A stretch of 64,000 bases of DNA, taken from Sweltsa coloradensis (Eukaryota > Arthropoda > Insecta > Plecoptera > Chloroperlidae). This document shows, one piece after another, positions 20,326-29,794 of the stretch (position 1 is the first letter of the stretch; each line of letters opens with the position of its first letter). Below the pieces are notes generated by a model, which made no database searches, was not told where the DNA came from, and saw only the letters and a list, made by a program, of their open reading frames with translations. Location: NCBI GenBank assembly GCA_024449915.1, contig JAMZAV010000808.1:186001-250000 (forward strand). Reading direction: 5' to 3'. Made by a program: the position numbers and the translations under genes.

Positions 20326-20703
20326 TTTTTTGGTTTATTTGGATTAAGGACGCGTCAACCGTTAGGTCATAATGCACCACTCTAGCCTAAGGGGGGTGGG
20401 GTGGAGGGGCCCATGCTGGTCAGAACCAGCCACGGGTAAGGGGAGGAAGGGGGGTTTCTCACGTCGCGGTCGTCATCGTCTTTGTCATCGTTCGTTGTGT
20501 CATTGTCATCGTCGCCGGGGGGTCGTCAAGGGAAGGGGACAATGTCCCCGACGACGATTGCCAGAGCTCGCCTCTAGTTTCGGGGAGTAAGATACTCCGC
20601 TCTTTCTAGCTGATGTTTGCGAGGTGGACTTTTTCTCTTGAATCGCCTTTTACGATTAGCAGAGCCATGCTCTGGGCCAATTCTACCCCGGGCCCAGACG
20701 GGG
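20326..20703 (-). mobile_element. SINE-A reference copy
   Basis: Cleanest example; coordinates run tail (left) to head (right), because the RNA sense is the minus strand. In RNA order it has: head with CCCGTCTGGGCCCGGGG; A-box-like TGGCCCAGAGC (20669-20679); the perfect hairpin CAGAGC/GCTCTG; B-box-like GATTCAAGAG (20635-20644); a centre of GAC/GAT units; the perfect hairpin GCTGGT-loop-ACCAGC; a C-run (G-run on plus); the tail ATGACCTAACGGTTGACGCG; then CCAAATAAACC and an A-run. Boxes, size and A-rich end suit a Pol III SINE dependent on a LINE. From memory, the GGGGTAGAAT..GGCC...TCGTAAAAGGCGA head resembles heads of SINEs known from molluscs and deuterostomes. Confidence 0.75.
20635..20679 (-). 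promoter_or_regulatory. Putative Pol III internal promoter of SINE-A
   Basis: On the minus strand TGGCCCAGAGC fits the A-box pattern TRGYNNARNNG at 10 of 11 positions. GATTCAA, about 25 nt downstream, is one change from the B-box core GGTTCRA. The spacing is tRNA-like and both sites recur in most copies. The loop-like CTGCTAA between them resembles a tRNA-Ser(GCT) anticodon loop, which may hint at origin. Confidence 0.5.
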
Positions 20704-20705
20704 GA

Positions 20706-20956
20706 AATTTTGTTCAATAAATGTTTTTGAATAAGTAATTTAGAAAGTTTGTCGCCGTTTTCATATATGATAGAAGTTCTTCATATGATTGGGAGAGATC
20801 AAATTGTGTGCGCAACAGCGCAAGGCATCATATAATATGGTATATTCTGCTAGCAATACATGTACGGTTAGGAACATCACATGTGTCACATTTGGGAACA
20901 ACCTTTTCTCTAGTTAAGAGATATCCGTGAGTTAGACGTATGTGACCCATTCGAAT
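20706..20956 (-). mobile_element. LINE-A coding fragment without 3' terminus
   Basis: From the end of the UTR through the knuckle-coding region to GTTAGACGTATGTG. A small duplication (GCGCAACAGCGCAAGG) interrupts it. Confidence 0.65.
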
Positions 20957-21220
20957 TCAAGAAAACTAGGGCACTTCAACTGGTTAGGTCATATTGCGCC
21001 CCCTGTGATATTGTATGATATGAAACGAGTTTATGGTGTGTTTGATATGATTATATTGTGTTTTTTTTAGTTTATAAAAGAAAAGATAAATAGAGATTAT
21101 AGTATAGCAAAAGAAAAATTATTTATTTAAATAGATAATGAAACGTGTTTGATGTGATTTAAATTTGCTTAAATAAATTACTTTGAAAGTGAAATTTAGA
21201 TACCTTGTATCCGGGGTCGA
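20957..21220 (-). mobile_element. LINE-A tail and UTR, diverged
   Basis: AAAACTAGGGCACTTCAACTGG terminus lacking the GACGACGTGAG end; UTR and the first coding bases follow. Confidence 0.6.
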
Positions 21221-21282
21221 GTTTAGTATAGGGTACTCTCCTAATTGTTACCAGCTAATTCTGATTAGAATTTAGAACCATC

Positions 21283-21376
21283 CACGAGCAAGGGGAGGGA
21301 AAAGGGGAGTTTCTCTCGTCGCCGGCCAACGATCGCCACTAGTTTCAGGGAGTAACGTACTCCCTTATATGCTAGC
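21283..21376 (-). mobile_element. SINE-A centre fragment, old
   Basis: AACCATCCACGAGCAAGGGG to GTACTCCCTTATATGC; both ends lost. Confidence 0.5.
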
Positions 21377-21608
21377 CAGATAATGGGAAACTATTAGATA
21401 ATGATTGCATAAACGAACACGTGTTATCCTACACTCTTCCTTGAAATACACCTACGACACAACATAACGGCCCCGCTGTAGACTCCTGTTTGATTCATCT
21501 TGTGCCAACAATCACAACCGCAAATAGCAATCAAACAACGACTAGTGCTGTGGCCACGATGCCCCAGCTGCTGGTGCAACATTTCCCACACTTCGTTGAA
21601 ATAGGTTC
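21377..21608. other. Unassigned sequence with a minus-strand frame
   Basis: The minus frame (21424-21690, partly in SINE-A) has a Cys/His-containing stretch (CLIAICGCDCWHK) and possible coding character, but no family and no clear splice sites. Confidence 0.25.
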
Positions 21609-21793
21609 GTTTTGTTTTTTGGGAATAAGGGCGCTTTAACCGTTGGGTCATATTGCGCCAGCCTAGGGGATATGGTGAGAAGGGGCCCATGCTGGTCAGA
21701 ACCAGCCACGGGAAAGGGGGATCTCACGTCGCGGTCGTCATTATCTTTTTAATCGATTGTGGTGTCATTGTCGTCATCGTCGTCGAGGATCGT
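21609..21793 (-). mobile_element. SINE-A 5'-truncated copy
   Basis: Tail GGGCGCTTTAACCGTTGGG mixes LINE-A and SINE-A features. Perfect hairpin; stops at GAGGATCGTC before the next T-run. Confidence 0.65.
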
Positions 21794-22166
21794 CTTGTTT
21801 TTTTAGTTTATTTGGATTAGGGGCGCGTCAAACGGTGAGGTTATCTTGCGTCTCTCTAGCCTATGCATGGGCTATGGGGAGGTGGGTCAAAACCAGCCAC
21901 GGGTAGGGAGGAGGAAAGGGGATCTCCTCATGTCACGGTCGTCATCGTCTTTGTCATCGTTCGTTGTGTCACTGTCACCGTCGTCGAGGAGGTCGTCAAG
22001 GGAAGGGTGAGGTGTCCCCGACGACGATTGCCAGAGCGCCCTCTAGTTTCGGGTAGTAATATACTCCGCTCTTACTAGCTGATGTTTGCGAGTTTGACTT
22101 TTTCTCTTGAATCGCTTTTTACGATTAGCAGAGCCATGCTCTGGGCCAATTCTACCCCGGGTCCGC
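21794..22166 (-). mobile_element. SINE-A copy with hairpin deletion
   Basis: The G-run joins straight to GGTCAAAACCAGCC, removing the left hairpin arm. Head intact. Confidence 0.7.
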
Positions 22167-22185
22167 AGGTTTTAAAAGAGCATCG

Positions 22186-22300
22186 ATCGACGACGTGAGA
22201 AACTAGATCGCTTTAACCGGGTAGATCATATTGCGCTCCTGTGATATTATAGAGTAATAAATTGAGTTGATGTTTATGTTGTTTTCTTTGTTTTTAACAG
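22186..22300 (-). mobile_element. LINE-A tail, diverged
   Basis: GACGACGTGAGAAACTAGATC, then a short AT-rich UTR. Confidence 0.6.
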
Positions 22301-22324
22301 AATAAGCTTAGACATCAACAAATA

Positions 22325-22611
22325 ACGACGACGTGAGAAACTAGGGCGCTTCAACCGGTTAGGTCATATTGCGCCGCCTGTGATAATGAAAGTTGATGAG
22401 ATGAGCTAATGGTGTGTTTGATGATTCGATTGTTTTTTAAGTGTATAAATAACAAAATAAAATTATGATGAAAGTAATAGCAAAATAAAAGTTAGGTATA
22501 TGAATGAAAATAAAGAAATTAAAGAAATATGTATGATGTGAATTAAATTTTGTTAAATAGATTACTAATGGATGAGAAATTTAGAAAGTCTGCCGCCGTT
22601 TTCATACGATA
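22325..22611 (-). mobile_element. LINE-A 3' tail, UTR and last codons
   Basis: Well-preserved terminus; match ends at GTCTGCCGCCGTTTTCATACG. Confidence 0.7.
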
Positions 22612-23176
22612 TTGCGTAATTGCGCATCCCAATGAGTTTTTTGATAAAAATATTCTAAATTCTAGAATATTTTACTCGACTCTTTACCGTTTTAAAATCT
22701 CCCTTTCCTCATTGCCCGAAATATTTCACGTTTTGAAAACGAATCTCAAAATACAAGCTGTCAATCAGCCGGTCCAATGACACGGCCAGACTCACTCTCT
22801 CGACGCGAAGTAAACAATGACGTCACACTCTGTTAATGACGTCGTCAGCAGCTGTACCGTGACGTCATGACGCAGAAGAGTCGACTATCTCCGGAGTTGG
22901 CAGCCGTCCAGCCTTGCCGCCCGCACCAAGAACTTTCTACTCTCTCGGCCAATGTAATCAATATTGAGCACGCGCGCCCAAACAAATACCACCGTCATCA
23001 ATGCGGGTAAACTTAAAACATGCGTTCCAGTTTTATAAGATGGTTTGTGTCAAAGAAGGTTTATGTTGGGTGTTGGGAAAATACCAGAAAGAAAACATTT
23101 TTGTTTTTATGAAGATTCGGATAACATTCGCAGGGATGACAGCGACAGTTGCCGTGAATAATTATTTTGATTCATT
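22612..23176. other. Unassigned stretch with a CRE cluster
   Basis: Not repeat-like. The left part is AT-rich; 22780-22985 is GC-richer and holds the motif cluster listed separately. The plus frame 23001-23210 has no family features. Confidence 0.4.
22818..22874. promoter_or_regulatory. Cluster of CRE-like sites
   Basis: Two full TGACGTCA palindromes (22818-22825, 22860-22867), one TGACGTCG (22837-22844) and an overlapping TGACGCA (22868-22874), all within 57 bp. This is the binding motif of CREB/ATF bZIP factors. A compact promoter is possible, though no gene start is clear nearby. Confidence 0.45.
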
Positions 23177-23244
23177 AAAGTCTCAGGACGCGTCAACCGT
23201 TAGGTTATAATGAGTGTCTCCAGCATATGGGGTTGCGGGGAGGA
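23177..23244 (-). mobile_element. SINE-A tail fragment, split
   Basis: GGACGCGTCAACCGTTAGG to GCGGGGAGGA, cut by the next copy at the same place as the fragment ending at 1970. Confidence 0.65.
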
Positions 23245-23602
23245 TTTTTTGGTTTATTTGGATTAAGTTTTTTTTTTCACCACTCTAGCCTAAGGGGGTG
23301 GGGAGGAGGGGCCCATGCTGGTCAGAACCAGCCACGGGTAAGGGGAGGAAGGGGGTTTTCTCACGTCGCGGTCGTCATTATCTTTGTCAACGTTCGTTGT
23401 GTCATTGTCATCGTCGCCGGGGGGTCGTCAAGGGAAGGGGGCAAGGTCCCCGACGACGATTGCCAGAGCTCGCCTCTAGTTTCGGGGTGTAAGATACTCC
23501 GCTCTTACTAGCTGATGTTTGCGAGGTGGACTTTTTCTCTTGAATCGAATTTACGATTAGCAGAGCCATGTTCTGGGCCAATTCTACCCCGGGCCCAGAC
23601 GG
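23245..23602 (-). mobile_element. SINE-A copy with tail replaced by a T-run
   Basis: After GGATTAAG the tail block is replaced by about ten T (23269-23279), then normal CACCACTCTAGCC. Everything else matches the reference. Confidence 0.75.
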
Positions 23603-23817
23603 TGTGGTGTCATTGTCGTCATCGTCGTCGAGGGGTCGTCAAGGGAATGGGGCAAGGTCCTCGACGACGATTGCCATAGCTCGCCTCTATTTTCGGGAAG
23701 TAAAATACTACCCTTCATACCCTTCATGTTTGCGACGTGGACTTTTTCTTTTGAATCGCCTTTTATGATTAGCAGATCCATGCTCTGGGCCAAATTCTAC
23801 CCCCGGCCCGTACAGGG
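23603..23817 (-). mobile_element. SINE-A tail-less copy fused to neighbour's head
   Basis: Begins inside the centre (GTGTGGTGTCATTG) right after the previous AGACGG. Head CCCCCGGCCCG. Confidence 0.7.
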
Positions 23818-24052
23818 AATCTTTCAACAATCAGTCAGTCAACATCCTTATATTTTTATTTTTAAGACCTTTTTTTATATATTTAATAGTGATTATAGAA
23901 AAAGAAAAGAGTAAAGAGGAGTTCGGAGCGAAATTGGAGGAAGATTTTCAAGGAAATAAAAAACTGTTGTACAACATGGAAAGGGGGAGATTTTTAGAAT
24001 CCAATTTCCTACAAAAAGAAGATGGAACGGTTACAATTAACTTAGAGCTTCA

Positions 24053-24176
24053 AGACGACGACGTGAGAAACTAGGGCGCTTCAACCGGTTAGGTCATATT
24101 GCGTCGCCTGTGATAATGAAAGTTTAAAAGGTGAATTAATGGTGTGTTTGATGATTAGATTGTTTTCTAAGTGTAT
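24053..24176 (-). mobile_element. LINE-A tail and partial UTR
   Basis: GACGACGACGTGAGAAAC terminus. It ends at GTGTATC where a SINE-A head begins. Confidence 0.65.
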
Positions 24177-24203
24177 CAATTCTACCCCGAGCCCAGACGG
24201 GGG
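24177..24203 (-). mobile_element. SINE-A head fragment
   Basis: AATTCTACCCCGAGCCCAG only. Confidence 0.5.
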
Positions 24204-24522
24204 AAAATGAATTCAAGACACTTTAAAGAAATGAATAACATATCTTCTTGACAGAATGATGCACGATACAACTTTAGAATGCTTAGCTTAATTAAATCCA
24301 AACTATTCGAGTGCCAGTTAGCTATTTCCATCAGTCTTGAGTAACTAACGTTGCTAAGAAAGGGGGGGTTCGTTGGGCAACCTGACTATTGTCGCCTCTC
24401 GACTCCCTTGATGCGCACTCGTGCAGTATAGACGTAAACAAACAAAGAAGCCCACTCTAACACACTTCAATAAACTTTACACAAGCATTGCACTCTACTG
24501 CAATTGCAGCACATACACACAC
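24204..24522. other. Unassigned sequence
   Basis: No repeat or gene recognised. Confidence 0.4.
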
Positions 24523-24855
24523 TTGGTTTTGGTTTATTTGGATTCAGGGCGCGTCGACCGTTAGATCATAATGCACCACTCTAGCCTAGGAGATTTGGGG
24601 AGGAGGGGCCCATGCTAGTCAGAACCAGCCATGGGTAAGGGGAGGAAGAAAGAGGTTCTCATGTCGCAGTAGTCAAATAGTACCCCGGGCCCAGACTGTT
24701 GTCGAATGCCCGAGTTCACTTCTATAGATTCAGGGAGTATTGTAGCCTACTGCCCTATATAGCTGATGTTTGCGAGATGGACTTTTCCTCTTTCCTCGCC
24801 TGTACTATTAGCAGAGCCATGATTTGGACCGATTCTACCCTGGGCCCAGACGGGG
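24523..24855 (-). mobile_element. SINE-A copy, chimeric
   Basis: A head-type block (AGTACCCCGGGCCCAGACTG, 24679-24698) sits in the middle of the element, where the trinucleotide centre should be, and a second head ends it. This suggests template switching or recombination between copies. Confidence 0.65.
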
Positions 24856-24878
24856 TACCGTCGTGAGAGTCGAGAAAC

Positions 24879-25046
24879 ATGAGGGAGATTTTAAACAGTC
24901 TGCGAAAGACACACAAAGATCCGGAAACTAGCACTGAGCACCTGCGGAACCGCGAACCCGCTGCAAAAGGGCCGGTGCCGGCGTCACCACTTCTTCCGGC
25001 TGTCCCCAAACCCCTCGACACCGTCGAGATGCGGCTGTTTGAATGA
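24879..25046 (+). CDS. Small open frame, 55 codons, unknown
   Basis: ATG to TGA on the plus strand. The peptide begins MREILNSLRKTHKDPE and has a Pro/Ala-rich second half. It is GC-richer than its surroundings and free of repeat sequence, so it could be a coding remnant or terminal exon. No family recognised. Confidence 0.25.
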   Translation: MREILNSLRKTHKDPETSTEHLRNREPAAKGPVPASPLLPAVPKPLDTVEMRLFE

Positions 25047-25197
25047 AGTGTTCCACGTTAAACTTCGTCCGCTCGTTACTCAATGTTATCACGTGATGGA
25101 GGAGACGGTGTAGTGTTATAATGAGTGGGTTTATTATAATGAGTGATTAAGTTCTAGGTCGAACTTGAGGGTAAGACCAAAGAACGAGGACCACATA
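25047..25197. other. Unassigned sequence
   Basis: Short stretch with a direct duplication of TAATGAGTG (25119-25142). Nothing else seen. Confidence 0.3.
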
Positions 25198-25571
25198 TTG
25201 TTTTGGTTTATTTGGATTAAGGAAGCGTCAACCGTTAGGTCATAATGCACCACTCTAACCAGAGGGGGGGGGGGGGGGGCCCATGCTGGTCAGAACCAGC
25301 AACGGGTAAGGGGAGGAAAGGGGGTTCTCACGTCGCGGTCGTCATTGTCTTTGTCATCGTTCGTGGTGTCATTGTCATCATCGTCGTCGAGGGGTCGTCA
25401 AGGAAAGGGGGCAAGGTTCCCGACGACGATTGCCAGAGCTCGCCTCTTGTTTTGGGGAACTAAAATAATAACCTGCCTACAAGCTGATGTTTGCGAGGTG
25501 GACTTTTTCTCTTGAATCGCCTTTTGCGATTAGCAGAGCCATGCTCTGGGCCAAATTCTACCCCGGGCCCA
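25198..25571 (-). mobile_element. SINE-A copy
   Basis: Full length with long G-run (25264-25279) and intact hairpin arms. Confidence 0.8.
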
Positions 25572-25928
25572 ATTTGCATGTGTCTATAAGCAATTGATTG
25601 ATTTACCACTTAAAACTGTTTGCCAAGCTCGGGCCAACTTTTTTTACAATGTTAAATGCTTATTTATAAAACGTTCGATCGTCAAATCCAGCTGATTTCA
25701 CATACAGAACATACCGCTTTAAGACCTTTAATTTTCATCCAAAAAATCTGCATTTTTGGGAGGATGATCAGAAAAGATGAGCGTGTGTCTCTATCAAAGC
25801 CGATTTGGAAATTTCAATTAATTGTCTCTTTCACAAAATTGGGAAATGACAAATTAACTGTTTGGTGTCATCAAAGATGTCATATTTACGGTCAGTTAAT
25901 AAGAAAAGTGAGCAGTATTTGGAAAATG
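25572..25928. other. Unassigned sequence
   Basis: The plus frame 25656-25952 covers it but shows no family features. Confidence 0.35.
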
Positions 25929-26370
25929 TTTTTTTTTGTTTATTTGGATTAAGGACGCGTCAACCGTTAGGTCATAATGCACCACTCTAGCCTAAGGAGG
26001 GGGGGGGGGGAGGAGGGGCCTATTCTGGTCAGAACCAGCCACGGTTAAGGGAGGAAAATAGGGTTCTCCTGTCGCGGTCGTCATCGTCTCTGTCATCGTT
26101 CGTGTGTTATTGTCATCGTCGCCGGGGGGTCAGCCCAGGGAAAGTGGCAACTGTCCCGAGCGGACGATTGCCAGAGCCGCTCTAGGTTCAGAACAGCAAT
26201 AAGTGCGAAGGCTTACATAGCGATGTTTGCGAGTGTGGATTTGTTCTCTTGAATCGCCTTTAGCGTCAGAAGAGCCAAGTGCTCGATGCGACTCGATCTT
26301 TTCGGGCAGACGAAGTGATACTTGCAGTGAATTCTATCCCTGATTAGAACCATGCCGCAATTCTACCCGC
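25929..26370 (-). mobile_element. SINE-A copy, heavily scrambled head
   Basis: Tail to centre normal. Beyond 26160 the sequence carries many indels and extra bases, with a second partial terminus (AATTCTACCCGC) near 26360. Confidence 0.6.
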
Positions 26371-26584
26371 ATTTGATGACCCTTACATGAAGAATACGCA
26401 CAAGCAGTTAAGGGCTACTTTACAATGCTAACTATTATACAGTCCTAGTGACCCATCACATCACAAGCTTTAAATTATTTTCACCAGTCCATGAAATCAA
26501 ATTACGTTTCTCTAAAGAAACATTGCTTATTTCTATACAAATTGACTGCAAATACGTTGGTCAATTTGTATAAAGAATCAAGTT

Positions 26585-26992
26585 TGGTTTTTTGTTTTGG
26601 TTAGGGCCGTCAACCGTTAGGTCATTAATGCATCCAGCCTAGGAGGGACGTGGGAGGTTAAGCCCAAGCTGGTCAGAACCAGCCACGGGTTAAGGTGAAG
26701 AGTGGGGTTCTTACGTCATGGTGGTCATCGTCTTTGTCATCGTTCGTGTTGTCAAGATCGTGTCATGGTCGTCGTTGCCGGAGAGGTCGTTAAAGGAAGG
26801 GGAAGAGGTTGTCGTCGAGACTCCCGCACCCCAGACGACGACCGCCAGAGCTCGCCTTTAGTTTCGTGGAATTATATAGTCTACTAACCTACTAACCAGC
26901 TGATGTTTGCTAAATGAACTTTGCCTGTTTTCCTCGCCTTACGATCAGTAGAGGAATACCCGGTGCCAAATTATATTCCTTGCTCAGACGGA
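26585..26992 (-). mobile_element. SINE-A copy, diverged
   Basis: Tail shortened (AGGGCCGTCAACCGTTAGG), hairpin intact, head decayed (TATATTCCTTGCTCAGACGG). Confidence 0.65.
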
Positions 26993-27396
26993 GCTCACAA
27001 TAATTATAATCGTACAAACTTTTCCGCAAACTGTCTCCTTAATTTTGTCCAAACAAAGCTTTCCTTCTCTGACGTCGTTGGAAGCAAGGAAGTGTGACGA
27101 AGACATTCCTCTCGCCAAGAATGTGATGTCACCGCCACAGTGTCGCAAGAAACCACCGCCACCTGAATATTGGCACGTCGGTCGTCTGACCGTTCGCAAG
27201 AACGTTCTCAAAAGCATGTAGGGGTACGTCGTGAGAGGAGAGGGGGGACGGGGACCACATCAATTACGACGCTTTAGTGACCCCCACTCTAAGACGAGCA
27301 TCCATCATTTTAAATGATGTTTCACGGCCGAATGGGAACCAATAACTGGAAGAGATTTGCGCAGTAAAAGAATTCCGAATAATTATATGAGAGAAC
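26993..27396. other. Unassigned sequence
   Basis: GC-moderate with a 77-codon minus frame (26984-27217) of no recognisable family. Confidence 0.35.
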
Positions 27397-27508
27397 TTTT
27401 TTTTGGGGCTTATTTGGATTTAAGAACGCGTCAACCGTTCGGTCATATGACTCACAGGTTATGACTCATAATGCACCACTCTAACCTACGGGGGGGGGAT
27501 GGGGGGCC
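27397..27508 (-). mobile_element. SINE-A tail fragment with internal duplication
   Basis: The tail is interrupted by about 28 extra bases flanked by imperfect repeats of TATGACTCA. Stops in the G-run. Confidence 0.6.
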
Positions 27509-27734
27509 AATTAGAGTAAACAAAGACGACAGCCTAGAGAATGGACAGGAGCCGCTTCGACCGGTAGCCATATTGGCGGAAAGGAGGTTTGTTACGGGTC
27601 GTCTTTTGAAGACTATAATGGGCTTCGAGGTTAGTTATATTCGCGACTGAAAATAGTTGTAGGTTGAAGTTATATTGTTTGTCTAAGTTATTAAAGAATA
27701 ATAGATGGTATGTAAGCAAAGATTTTTTTATAAA

Positions 27735-27885
27735 AAATGAAATGTGTATGATATGAATTAAATTTTGTTTAAATAATATATTTTGAAAGAGAAATTTATA
27801 AAGTTTGTTGCTGTTTCATTCGATAAAAGTTATTCATATGATTTGATAGATATCAAATTGCTTGCGCAAGGCATCATATATTTGC
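27735..27885 (-). mobile_element. LINE-A UTR and C-terminal coding relic
   Basis: TTAAATTTTG...TGCTTGCGCAAGGCATCAT aligns with the end of the LINE-A coding region, diverged. Confidence 0.55.
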
Positions 27886-28011
27886 ATCACGTGGCGAAGA
27901 AAATCTGGAATGAGTTTACGGATACGCGTACTTTTCGTTTAAAATATGGCGACATTGATAGAAGAATTCTCAATGAATATCTCGTTCGACAAATTCAGGA
28001 ATCCTGCCGAT

Positions 28012-28095
28012 ACGAAGTGAGAAACTGGGCGCATCAACCGGGTAGGTCATTTTGTGCTTCCGGTGATATTGCAAGTTTATCAATTGAATTTTAGT
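28012..28095 (-). mobile_element. LINE-A tail, second intermediate form
   Basis: GTGAGAAACTGGGCGCATCAACCGGGTAGG combines the LINE-A terminus with a SINE-A-like CGCATCAACCG. Confidence 0.6.
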
Positions 28096-28119
28096 TTGTA
28101 CGTTAATTAAGGTTTTAAG

Positions 28120-28463
28120 GTTAAGTTAATTGGATTAAGGACGCGTCAACCATTAGGTCATAATGCGCCACTCTAGCCTAGGGGATATAAGGAGGAGGGG
28201 CCCATGCTGGTCAGAACCAGCCTCGGGTAGGGAGTCACGTCGCGGTCGTCATCGTCTTTGTCATCGCTTATTGTGTCATTGTTATCATCGTCGGTGACGT
28301 CGTCAAGGGAAGGGGGAGGTGTCCCGACGACGAACTCCAGAGCTCGCCTCTAGTTTCGGGGTTACTAGCTGATGTTTGTGAGATGGACTTTTTCTCTTGA
28401 ATCGCCTTTTACGATTAGCAGAGCCATGCTCTGGGCCAATTCTACCCCGGGCCCAGACGGGGG
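28120..28463 (-). mobile_element. SINE-A copy
   Basis: Full length with shorter centre. Hairpin and head intact. Confidence 0.75.
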
Positions 28464-28509
28464 TTTTAGGAGAAAATCTTGAGCTGTAATTGCGGTGTCA
28501 CACATTTGA

Positions 28510-28571
28510 GTTAAGTTTTGTTCATTTGGATTAATTATGGGCGCGTGATCCGTTAGGTCATAACGCGACAT
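28510..28571 (-). mobile_element. SINE-A tail fragment
   Basis: GGGCGCGTGATCCGTTAGG, then truncated. Confidence 0.55.
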
Positions 28572-29537
28572 GTATCCCGACTGGAATCTTCCACTTTCAA
28601 TCAGAATGAAAAACGAACAAGATGAAAAGAGTTTTGTTAAATTAAGCCGAATAGAATCTGTTAAAAAATAACCTTGGCACAATGCCAACTTGACCAAAAA
28701 TAAATACTTATAAAGTATGTTGCAGTTAAATAACGTGTTCAACCATTCGTATTATTCAAATACAAATAAAAAGTGGCTTATAATAAAAACGTCAAGGAAT
28801 ACCGCACTAAAATCCCACAATTCAAACCACCCTACCGCACTACCCTTCCATAAACATTTTATAGCGCTGTGCAAAGAAGATAACGCTATTAAAATACTTT
28901 TAAGAGACATCATATTGTCTTAAATTCCTTAAAGATATCCATAACTAACATCAAGGCCACATGGAAATCACTCCAGTGCCAAACCAAACATTGTAGCTAA
29001 ACGAAATCACGATCAACGATATTTTATTCTCTGGTATATTGTTAGCGTTTAACGCACACTTTGTTGTTAATAATTTAAACAAACGATCACGCCTAGTTTT
29101 GAATAATGCTAAACTAATGGCTAAATGGCAAGAATCGAGTCCATGTGCTACGTTTCTCTTGGCAAACGTCCAAGAGTTTTTGTTTTGTCTTCAAAACCTA
29201 TTTATCATAGAGAGCAGTCGACTTGACTCTCTGCTATCCCAATGATCGTCGCAACCTTTCTTTTCGTCTTCTTCTTCTACAATTGTTGGGGAATTATTTT
29301 CGTCGTCAGGGAAAACATTTCAACCATTCCTATCGCCAGACTTATTCTCTCACAAGACGACACGAAGAGGAACATTTGCTTACAATGTTTATGTGAACGG
29401 CATAGATTTGATGGATTCGAGTGCTTCGTGGGTTGTTCAAACTTTAAATATTATTTCTAGGAAATTTCTTTGGTTGGTATGCAGTGTGTGTGTACGTTTT
29501 CTGTCACGATTACAGCTAATTGATTCTTTCAATTTTT
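28572..29537. other. Unassigned, longest unique stretch of region 1
   Basis: About 1 kb with no repeat family recognised. Contains the small frame described at 29242-29460. Confidence 0.4.
29242..29460 (+). CDS. Possible small secreted Cys-containing peptide
   Basis: 72 codons: a strongly hydrophobic N-terminus (MIVATFLFVFFFYNCWG) that could be a signal peptide, then a Cys-bearing stretch (CLQCLCERHRFDGFECFVGC). Four Cys lie within 20 residues. I do not recognise a family, and the frame may be chance or one exon of a longer gene. Confidence 0.25.
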   Translation: MIVATFLFVFFFYNCWGIIFVVRENISTIPIARLILSQDDTKRNICLQCLCERHRFDGFECFVGCSNFKYYF

Positions 29538-29638
29538 TTATAAAGTTTATTTGTAATAAGGGCGCGTCAACCGTTTGGTGCCTAGAAGATATGGGGAGAA
29601 AAATACAAAGCTTGTCAGAACCAGCCACGGGTAAGGGT
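29538..29638 (-). mobile_element. SINE-A 5'-truncated copy
   Basis: Tail and hairpin region with left arm AAGCTTGTC. Stops after CCACGGGTAAGGG. Confidence 0.6.
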
Positions 29639-29794
29639 ATAGTTACAGATTTTTTTTTTAAACAGCGCGTCAAGCTAGAATCGCGCATGTGGTACAGCCA
29701 GGGTCATATGTAAATCAAGAGGTGTGGAAGATACCTCTTTTACCGACATCGCGTGGTCAGCTCTCTGTGCCATGATTTAGATCATGATGACGAT

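Noticed and set aside
23227..23511. Recurring open frames translating to AVVIVFVIVRCVIVIVAGG-type hydrophobic peptides
   Set aside because: The same frame appears in dozens of SINE-A copies and derives from its GTC/ATC-rich centre; starts and ends vary with indels and there is no coding constraint.
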